Origin: Myxocyprinus asiaticus
Lineage: Eukaryota; Chordata; Actinopteri; Cypriniformes; Catostomidae
Assembly: GCF_019703515.2 (NCBI RefSeq)
Contig: NC_059385.1
Location: 31,104,001-31,168,000 of the forward strand
Length of the DNA: 64,000 nt
Direction: 5' to 3'
The first letter of the stretch is position 1. Every line of letters begins with the position of its first letter. Made by a program: the position numbers and the translations under genes. The notes under the pieces were generated by a model. That model saw nothing but the letters and a program-made list of their open reading frames with translations. It was not told the origin of the DNA and ran no database searches. Of the stretch, positions 56,521 to 64,000 are shown in pieces.

Positions 56521-57351
56521 TCGTAGATGGAGCTCTAGCATGCAAAATTGTATTATTTATTGCCTGTGAGAGGTCTTCATCGTCCGACGTGACCCGCTCA
56601 ACGGCAACACAGGTAGGTTCCATAACTGAGAAAGAAGGTCTCATCTTAGTGGGATTTCCCATGGGTGCGCATAAAGGAGCTCCACTATTTCTGGGAACCA
56701 CGGTTGATTTGACCACCTCGGTGCGATCAGTAGTACTGTTTCCATTTCCTCCCTGATTTTGGAGAGGAGTGGAGGAATGAGAATGCATACTTTCGACCCG
56801 CTGGCCATTTGTGAGCTAACGCATCCACCCCTAACTGGACAGGTTCTATTGCCTGTACTGCTAGCAGGCTGTTGATTTCTGCATGCAGAATGTGAGCATT
56901 TTGAGATGACATTGTGGACGGCATCACGCCATTGAAGCACGGCGGCCGTCTCACAAATTGAAGTGTGTAACCATGCTTTAGAGTTATTAACACCCAATTT
57001 GATATGCCGGGAAGGGATTCCCACACTTTTATTCGCTCGGACAGCGGGGATAGTGAGACCACTGAAGAGCTTAACACAGAGCCCTGCCCAGGGGCGGCTG
57101 ATGGTTTGTGGGATGTGTGTGGGTGCGTGAAGAGGGACATAGCTCTTTTCATGAGTGTTTGTGTATTTTTCTTTTTTCGCACTGCCGGCAAGGTGGGCAG
57201 AGTGCATATTTTTCATACACTTTATTGGCACAGATAAACAATTGTGAACAATCTCTCGAACAGGAACGGTGAGAGGAGAGAACAGGGATTCTGTGCGAGT
57301 CCACTTGGGGGCGGGGCATCCCCGCAGTGAACAATGCGGACTCCGCTTCAC
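56498..57351 (-). pseudogene. DIRS-like pol segment before the recombinase
   Basis: Frames at 56641-57351, 56727-57191 and 56498-56788 carry RNase H-side and linker wording: PPLLSKIREEMETVLLIAPR, WSNQPWFPEIVELLYAHPWE and ARAPSTRQLYAYK, the last being the start of the recombinase N-terminal domain. Upstream of about 57351 the RT is missing. Frames shift repeatedly. Confidence 0.65.
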
Positions 57352-57459
57352 GCTGCTGAAGCCGTCAGGAACACTGAGGCTGATCAGAGGAAGATTTTCC
57401 TGATGGGCGGGGCCCTTGGCGTGGTGGCTGTGGATAACGGCGCTTCAGCCAAGGCTTTT

Positions 57460-58793
57460 TCAGGCGAACGGATGGCTCAGATGGACCCTGAGGGGCATGG
57501 GGAGTAGAGTGCTGCCGTTTCGGGGGGCGCTGCATTGAAGCGGAGCGTGAACGGCTGGATTGAGCAGCGGTTTAGGAATAAAATGCTTCATAACCTGCTG
57601 CTGTTTTTGGGCTGTCTGAAAGCACTCTGATAGGGCTTCCACTGCATTGCCGAAGAGACCAGCAGGGGATACCGGTGCATCGAGTAGGGCCGACTTGTCC
57701 CCATCGTGCATGTCAGTCAGCGTCAGCCAAAGGTGATGGTCTAGGAAGACCAGATTTCCCATGGAGCACCCAATAGCTCTTGCGGTGGCCTTTGTTGCTC
57801 TTAGCGCCAAATCGGTTGCGACGCAAAGTTCTTTGAACATGGTCGGTTCGGGACCGGATTCATCCATTTCTTTAACAATTTTGGCCTGGTAGACCTGGAG
57901 CACTGCCATCGTGTGCAAGGTGGCACCAGCTTACCCAGCTGTATTATAGGCGTGTTCCGCTAGTGTCGATGTAAGCCAGCATGGCTTAGACGGGAGCGGT
58001 GGGCAGGATCTCAAGCCAGCTTGAGTCGAGGGACATAAGTGGGCTGCCACCGCCTGTTCAATGGGGGGAAGCGAGCCATATCCCATTTGGTCTCCACGGT
58101 CGACGGATGTGAAAGCTGCTGTATTGGAGAGGTGCAGCCTCGCCGAGTATGGTGAACTCCACGATTTGGAGAGTTCAGCGTGGACCTCGGGGAAAAATGG
58201 GCCAGGGCTATACGGGGTGGTCTTAGTTTGGCGACCCGGCAAAAACCACTCGTCCAGCCGAGAACGAGTTGGCTCTAACGGAGGTGACTATTTGAACTCC
58301 AGCTTGTTTATTGCAGATAAGCTCCGCATCCGCCGTCGAAGAATGGTCTCCACCTTTTAGGGGGGAGAAGCAGCATCCTCTAATGATGCGGACGAGCTGA
58401 CAGTGTCTGAAGCTGTGAGAGATACGGCGTCATCATTGTTCTCTTCTCCATGTTCACTGCTACCGAACTGCACGAGGGCGGAACACTTTTAGTGAACAGG
58501 ACGGGGGAAGAAGAGTGTGGGAATGTGGGTGCATGCGGGACCTGAGCCAGCGGTACAGCCTCACAATCCGTTTGCTCCATATCCTCGCATTGAGCATCGT
58601 CGTTCCCCAGGTCCTCAAGGGACAGGGGAGGCAACAGAGCTAGAGCGGTCGGGTAATTGCGCTTAAATAGCGCTATCCGAGCGTGGAGCGTTTTGAGGCA
58701 CATTGCCTCGCAGTGTGGGCATTCAGCCTCGACCAGCGCTGCTTCTGCGTGGGTGTGGCCGAGATCGTCTTCAGGAAGGGAAGTGCCATCCAT
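57460..58793 (-). pseudogene. DIRS-like gag region
   Basis: Three minus-strand frames follow one another. 58380-58793 starts MDGTSLPEDDLGHTHAEAAL and has ECPHCEAMCLKTLHARIALF. 57931-58242 is a middle piece. 57460-57918 reads LQVYQAKIVKEMDE, RATKATARAIGCSMGNLVFL and LFGNAVEALSECFQTAQKQQ. They match the order of the gag-like ORF1 of DIRS elements as I know it. Stops and frameshifts separate them. Confidence 0.75.
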
Positions 58794-58848
58794 TGCAGAT
58801 AAGTGCGATTCAATGGTGAAATCCAGGAGTGAAGGAGATAAATTCTGG

Positions 58849-59750
58849 TTACACCAATTTGTGATGCTTCCGTTTGGTTTGTTTGGGGCCCTGGCTATGT
58901 TTCAGTGCCTCATGGACCGAATCCTCAGACCGCATTCAGCTTATGCCGCTGCCTATCTAGATGACATCATTATTTACCATAATGATTGGCAGCGGCACAT
59001 GCAGCATCTGAGGGCAGTCCTGAGATCACTGCGATGGGTAAGACTCACAGCAAACCCTAAGAAGTGCACAACTGGATGGGTGGAGGTATGTTATCTGGGG
59101 TTCCACTTGGGCCACGGGTAGGTGCGTCCCCAAATTGACAAAACTGCGACGATTGCGATCTGCCCGAGACCCAAGACCAAAAAGGGGGTGAGACAGTTCC
59201 TGGGGCTGGCTGGCTATTATAGGAGGTTCGTGCCTAATTATTCGGATGTCACCAGCCTGCTGACTGATCTCACTAAAAAGGGAGCTCCAGACCCGGTCCA
59301 GGCGTTTACGCGAGTTAAAGCTGCACTTTGTGGGGGGCCGCTTTTACGCTCACCTGATTTCTCTCTCCCTTTTGTGTTACAGATGGACGCTTCAGACAGA
59401 GGGCTGGGGCCGGTGCTCTCACAGGTGGTGGAGGGGGAGGAGCGCCCGGTGCTGTACATTAGCCACAAGCTCTCATTGAGGGAGACGAAGTACAGCACCA
59501 TTGAAAAGGAGTGTCTTGCCATCAAGTGGGCGGTCCTCACTCTCTGGTACTACCTGTTGGGGCGGGCCTTCACTCTCTGCTCGGATCACGCCCCACTCCA
59601 ATGGCTCCACCGCATGAAAGATACCAACGCACGGCTCACCCGTTGGTATCTGACGCTATCAGCTGTTTAAGTTCAAGGTGGTCCACAGACCGAGAATGCA
59701 GATGGCTGTCGCCGACTTCCTTTCCAGAAATGGGGTTGGGGGGGTGGTAG
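58849..59750 (+). pseudogene. Gmr1-like reverse transcriptase and RNase H (copy B)
   Basis: Resumes at LHQFVMLPFGLFGALAMFQC (RT) with YLDDIIIY at 58953-58964, which keeps both catalytic aspartates. Then come EVCYLGFHLGHG, a TAG at 59119-59121, and RPKTKKGVRQFLGLAGYYRR. LQMDASDRGLGPVLSQVVEG begins RNase H, followed by EKECLAIKWAVLTLWYYLLG and CSDHAPLQWLHRMKD. A frameshift near 59660 precedes MAVADFLSRNG-like residues at the end. This is the best-preserved Gmr1 RT here, but it lacks its N-terminal half. Confidence 0.88.
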
Positions 59751-59793
59751 GAAGGTCAGATGTCTCCCCGGCCTGAGTCAGGTGGTGGGGATA

Positions 59794-60070
59794 TGTGGCG
59801 GCGGGGGCGTGGTCAAGTGTTCATCTGCAGAGAAAGGAAGTGGTAAGGGTGCATACACCTGAGCCAGATTATGACTAACACCTGTTTCCAATTGCAGTAA
59901 GCTTGGGGAGGGCGGTATAAAAGGAACCACGCCAGCGGCAAGAGGAGAGAGAGAGCTACATGTCTGAAAAGACTTTTGTGCTAATGTGTGTGAAGCTGTA
60001 AAGTGCTTGAGTTTGTCAATTAAAACCAGTTCCCTGTGTCCTCCTTCCCCTCCCTGCATGAAGTGTTACA
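59794..60070 (+). repeat. 3' LTR of Gmr1-like copy B
   Basis: 277 bp, starting TGTGGCGGCGGGGGCGTGG and ending GTGTTACA (TG...CA). A TATA-like ggcggtataaaagg lies at about 59912-59925 and a possible polyadenylation word attaaaa at about 60020. The first part matches the truncated 5' LTR at 53675. Confidence 0.85.
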
Positions 60071-60362
60071 AGGCCACTGCCATCAGGGAATACTGTTGCC
60101 ATGAAGGGGTGTATGTGGTCTGCAACAATGTTTTGGTAGGTGGTGCGTGTCAAATTGACATCCATATGAATGGCCGGACCCAGGGTTTCCCAGCAGAACA
60201 TTACTCAGAGCATCACACTCCCTCCACTGGCTTGTCATCTTCCCACAGTGCATCCTGGTGCCATCACTTCCCCAGGTAAATGGCACGCATGTACACAGCC
60301 CCATAAGCAGCAGGGTGCGATGCAGTGTGTGTTGTGATATATTCCTCCTGTAAACATCATTT
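60071..60362 (-). pseudogene. Tc1 transposase, upstream half
   Basis: Minus-strand frames give NISQHTLHRTLLLMGLC and PFTWGSDGTRMHCGKM, then VMFCWETLGPAIHMDVN and TFPDGSGL-like text ending at the insertion point. This joins to LFQQDNAPCH at 53669. The piece between GLC and PFTWG is shortened relative to the family. The upstream side ends at 60362, where an L1-type LINE begins, so the 5' part of the Tc1 is cut off. Confidence 0.82.
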
Positions 60363-62481
60363 GTGATTAACATTTTTATTGATTCATACAAAAAGAAAAA
60401 CATATATACACAGGATCAATATTTAACCCCCACCAATACCCCTCCCAATCCCCGACCCCACCCTGACCCCCAACAAACAATCCTGTGGTCGCACATGAGT
60501 ATACACACACACACACACACACACGTCCCCTTAAAACGACTTGTCTGGTGATCATAACACTGGTTAGAATCAAATTTTTTATGTGTTTATTCCCAATATT
60601 TATGACCGCCCCATTGCCTAAAATAGTCTGGGGCAAAATTAAATTTGAGTGCCCAATACGTCACACACAAACTCTGAACCTTCAACCAAAATTCTTGGAT
60701 CTTAACACACCACCAAAAACATGGGTTGTGTCTCCATCTTCTGATTGGCATCGCCAGCAGGTGGGTGTGTCTTTAAGACCAAGCCTATACAATCTAGAGG
60801 GGGTCCAATAGAATCTATGTAAAATCTTGAATTGCATAAGGCGCACCCTTGCATCTCTAGATGCAGACTACGTTTTTTAGAATCCTAGCCCACACTCCCT
60901 CCTCCAGTACCAAGTTTAAATCTTTCTCCCATAATCTCTTGAGAGAAATTGAAGCTCCGTCCCCCAGACTCTGAATTAGCAGGAAGTACACTGATGCCTC
61001 ATGACCTTTTTCAAAAGTAGTAATTAACACTCCCAGAGTATCTGCCGCTTTAGGGGGGTGTATGCTACTCCCAAAAATAGTACAGAGCAAGTGGCGCAGC
61101 TGTAAATGCCTAAAGAACTGAGATCTGGGAATCCCAAAAGGTTGAACCAAATTTTCAAAGGATCTCAACACTCCACTCTCATATAGGTCACCGAGTGTAT
61201 TAACCTCCCTCACTATCCACTCTGACCAGCAGAAAGGGGACTTATTAATACATAATTTTGGGTTCAGCCATATGCTCGAGGCAACATTAAAATAAATGTC
61301 CGAATTAAACACTCTGGACACTTTTGTCCATACTGAGTGCAAATGCGAGATAACAGGGTGTAACTTAACTTTTCAGATTAGTTTGATAGAAAGGCTTTGC
61401 AATGGCAAAATAGGGGCAAGAAATTCCTGTTCAATACAAAACCAGGGAGGGGCTCTCTCAGGTGGAAGTTACCAATGAGCCAAATGTCTGAGACCGAATG
61501 CATACTAATAAAACAACATCTTGGGTAGGCCTAGCCCACTTTTGTCAGTCAGTCTATGCAACTTACTGAAATGTAATCTGGAACGTTTACCATTCCAAAT
61601 GAAGGACTTCTCTATGCTTTCAAATTGCTTGAAATAAAAGAGGGGGACATCCATAGGGAGAGGCTGTAGCAGGTAGTTGAATTTTGGAATACAATTCATT
61701 TTAATAACATTAACCTGCCCAATCATTGATAAATGTAATGAAGCCCACCTGCCCACATCACTCGAAAACCTTTTTATTAAAGGGTCAAAACTAACTAACT
61801 AAATCACACAAATTTGCTGAGAATAAAATACCCAAATACTTAATGCCCTGTTTGTGCCACTGGAAGGCACCCGGCTGAAAAGCCGTTACCGGGCAATACG
61901 CTGTCAGAGCCAAAGCTTCGGATTTAGACCAATTAACTCTGTATCCTGAGAACTTAGAAAAGGAATTAATAATTCTGCGGAAGCAAGGCATAGATCTAGT
62001 AGGGTCGGAGATGAATAATAAAATATCATCTGCATAAATCAAAAGCTTATGTGTCACACCTCCCACCACCACCCCTGGAAAATGTTCCTGCTTTCTTATC
62101 ACGGCTGCTAATGGTTCCAGGGCAAGACAGAACAGTAATGGGGAAAGAGGGCAACCCTGCCGGGTGCCCCTATCCAGAGTAAAATAATCTGAAATTAATC
62201 CAATCCAATTCTGTAGCATAAGATTTTAAAAACTCAGCAGCAAAGCTATCTAGCCCCGGAGCCTTGCCTGTAGGCAAGGCCTTAATTACCTCGCCAAGCT
62301 CCTCCAAGTTTATCTCAGAATCAAGAGAATTGTTTTGCTCAGCCGTCAGTTTAGGAAGTTCTAATGGTTCCACAAAGTTTCTAATGTCCTCATCAGTAGA
62401 CGAAGACGTGGACCTATAGAGATCAAGATAGAATTCTTTAAAAGTATTATTAATATCAATGACTGAGGTACATATTTCACC
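60363..62481 (-). mobile_element. L1-type LINE, 5' truncated or interrupted
   Basis: The minus strand reads ORF2 pieces: LELPKLTAEQNNSLDSEINL and GKAPGLDSFAAEF (62490-62170), then GTRQGCPLSPLLFCLALEPL and YADDILLFI (62219-61791). C-terminal domain pieces FNYLLQPLPMDVPLF and SFIWNGKRSRLHFSKL follow, and the frame ends at 60376. A CA-repeat at 60505-60524 and C-rich wording lie in the 3' end. The C-terminal part matches L1/Tx1-type fish LINEs. It is disrupted by frameshifts, and L2 sequence meets it at 62482. Confidence 0.8.
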
Positions 62482-62490
62482 ACCAATCAA
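61791..62490 (-). pseudogene. L1-type reverse transcriptase
   Basis: The two frames overlap at 62170-62219 by a frameshift. TGKAPGLDSFAAEFLKSYA is the RT-0/RT-1 region, then GTRQGCPLSPLLFCLALEP and IYADDILLFISD hold the catalytic YADD. WSKSEALAL and IKYLGILFS are typical of L1-type palm and thumb. The expected segment between LD and MLQNW is lost. Codons near 62482-62490 already read the end of the neighbouring L2. Confidence 0.8.
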
Positions 62491-64000
62491 TCAATCAGTC
62501 AAAAAATATTTTATAGCACACTTAAAAACAACAAATGTTGACCAAAATGCTGTACAAAATTGACCAACATGTAATAAATAGTAAAATAAAATAAGAATAA
62601 AATAAAATAACACCATAAAATAATACTGCACAATATGTTACAATGACTCATAAGCAAGGGAGAACAGGTGGGTCTTTAGACTTAAAAAGATTTAAGGTTG
62701 GACAAGACCTAATCAATAGCAGCAAAGCATTTCACAAGTGAGGGTCCATGACAGAAAAAGAAATATCACCCATAGTTTTAAGAGTCCTTGGAACACACAA
62801 CAGTAGACTCTATATACCAACAATATAACCTTAAACTGAATCCTGTATGAGATAGGTAACCAGTGCAAAGAAGCCAGGACTGGAGAAACATAATTCATAT
62901 TTCCTAATTCCTAGTTGCATTTTGCAATGTCTGAAGATGAGATAGTGATGCTTGAGATACACCTAAATACAGTGCATTACAATAATCAAGTCTAGAAGAG
63001 ATAAAAGCATGGATTACAATCTCCAGATTCTTTAAAGACAGAAAAGGTTTTAATTTTGATATTTGAAAGTTGGAAAAAACCACCTCTAACCATAGCCTTT
63101 ATTTGTTTATCGAATTATAATTGAGAGTCAAAGATGACACCAAGGTTGCGTGCCTCTGTATAAAGGTTAGAGGCCAAAGGCCCTGAATGTTTAGTAAAAT
63201 TATTAAAAGGATCAGCTTTGCCAAATAACTTCTGTCTTAGAATCACTGACCTGGAGAAAATTAGTCACCATCCATCTTTTAATATCTTTAAGACAACCCA
63301 GCAACAATTCTATTGCAGAATTATCAGTGGATTTTAAAGGAAGATAGCACTGAATATCATCTGCATAACAATGATAATCGATTTTGTAGTTACGAAAGAT
63401 AGACTTTAATGGTAATATGTATAATGAGAACAAGAGTGGTCCCAAAATCGAGCCTTGAGGTACTCCACAGGTGATTGAAGCAGAGGCAGAAGAATGATTC
63501 CCAATCTCAACAGAAAATGCTCTCCCCTTAAAATAAGTTGAGAACCACTCAAGGGCAGTGTCTTGAAGGCCCACCCAATTTCTTAACCGGTCTAAAAGAA
63601 TATCGTGATCAATGGTGTCAAAGGCTGCGCTGAGATCCAGGAGAATTAGAATGGCACTTTTACCTGAATCAACCGCCAGCAACAGATCATTTGACACTTT
63701 GATAAGAGCAGACTCTGTGCTATGTTTGACTTTAAAACCCAACTGATATTTATCTAAAATACCATTTCTCTGCAAGAATCCTGAAAGTTGATTGAAAACA
63801 ACCTTTTCCAGGACTTTAGATAAAAACGACAGTTGGGGCGATATTATTTAAATTCTGAAGAATCAAGACTCGACTTTTTAAGCACAGAATGGAACAACGC
63901 CATTAATAAGACTGCTATATATTATTGACAAGAGACTAGGTCCCAAAATGTCTATAACCTCTCAAAAAATGCGAGTGGGAACAACATCCAGTGAACAGCT
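62482..64000 (-). mobile_element. L2-type LINE, 3' part, continues beyond window
   Basis: The 3' tail on the minus strand is actgattgattgattgg at 62482-62499, a TGAT-type simple repeat typical for L2-group elements. An RT domain lies at 63212-63775, and a C-terminal remnant with PVLASLHWLPISYRIQFKVI lies at 62713-62898. The rest runs off the window end, so the 5' end cannot be judged. It sits at the cut 5' side of the L1-type LINE in the same orientation. Confidence 0.82.
63212..63775 (-). pseudogene. L2-type reverse transcriptase fragment
   Basis: The 187-codon open frame shows [40 protein letters not shown] (first palm Asp), [20 protein letters not shown] and [11 protein letters not shown] (catalytic YADD). 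It stops at 63212 after [11 protein letters not shown]. The sequence upstream at 63776-64000 continues the same protein with breaks. No complete ORF is possible within the window. Confidence 0.85.

Larger units (their letters stand above)
54654..58846 (-). mobile_element. DIRS-like retroelement, internally deleted, inside Gmr1 copy B
   Basis: On the minus strand: gag (58793-57460), RNase H-side end of pol (57351-56640) and tyrosine recombinase (56788-55578), then an end region with inverted repeats. RT is missing, apparently by deletion near 57360. DIRS elements integrate through a tyrosine recombinase and lack LTRs and target duplications. Here the insertion is joined with loss of about 0.9 kb of host Gmr1 sequence, judged against copy A. 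Confidence 0.82.
53670..60075 (+). mobile_element. Gmr1-like LTR retrotransposon, copy B, with target duplication
   Basis: AGGCT at 53670-53674 and AGGCC at 60071-60075 flank the element, a 5-bp duplication with one difference. Both ends are TG...CA LTRs. Inside, plus-strand order is integrase (53900-54650), then RT and RNase H (58849-59750), then the 3' LTR. Gag and protease are absent. A DIRS-like element fills 54654-58846 and replaces the segment between integrase C-terminus and mid-RT. The target is a Tc1 transposase gene. Confidence 0.88.

Noticed and set aside
56130..58360. Plus-strand frames in the DIRS region
   Set aside because: They overlap minus-strand gag and recombinase motifs and have no domain of their own.
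1..64000. CRISPR arrays, prophage or bacterial operons
   Set aside because: No direct-repeat/spacer pattern or prokaryotic gene spacing; the window is vertebrate DNA with introns and retroelements.

Overview
The window is nuclear DNA of a teleost fish, most likely a cypriniform. It is AT-rich, holds almost no long open frames outside transposons, and carries fish-typical repeats: a Sleeping Beauty-type Tc1 element, tRNA-headed SINEs, DIRS-like, Gmr1-like, L1- and L2-type elements. There are no prokaryotic genes, CRISPR arrays or genuine RNA genes.

The only host gene I can support is plppr1 (phospholipid phosphatase-related protein type 1, + strand). Two consecutive coding exons are present. 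The first coding exon is at 15315-15411 (ATG at 15352, 20 codons) and the next is at 51831-52019 (63 codons). Both junctions are phase 0 and have good splice sites. They enclose a 36.4 kb intron. An acceptor just upstream of the ATG implies a non-coding 5' exon that I could not locate. The next coding exon would lie downstream, at an unknown position.

Almost everything else is layered transposon debris. From 3.0 to 9.95 kb, a SINE abuts a decayed Ty3/gypsy element (minus strand, usual PR-RT-RNaseH-IN order, with CCHC and MYND-like fingers). Its gag is interrupted by the LTR end of a Gmr1-like gypsy element. From 11.6 to 13.3 kb lies a TIR element with a perfect 8-bp target duplication, next to a minisatellite. 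Within the intron are a tRNA-like dimer (18 kb), an internally deleted mariner/Tc1 element beside a truncated Sleeping Beauty-type element (19.6-21 kb), and a 1.18 kb TIR element with a perfect 9-bp duplication in one copy of a duplicated 91-bp unit (21.8-23.1 kb). Further on come a piggyBac element split by a hAT-like MITE (24.3-28.4 kb), a TIR element (29-30.7 kb), a 0.47 kb TA/TG array (33.8-34.3 kb), a nearly full-length LINE (35.8-38.7 kb), and several hairpin or TIR elements (40.6-51.3 kb).

Downstream of the second exon, 53.5-64 kb is a deep nest. A Tc1 transposase relic is split by a Gmr1-like LTR element (integrase upstream of RT, LTRs at both ends, near-perfect 5-bp duplication). That element contains a DIRS-like tyrosine-recombinase retroelement. 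The far side of the same Tc1 is cut by an L1-type LINE, which is followed by an L2-type LINE running off the window.

All mobile-element genes seen are broken by stops, frameshifts or deletions. Element family names come from protein and terminal motifs recognised by eye, with no database search.
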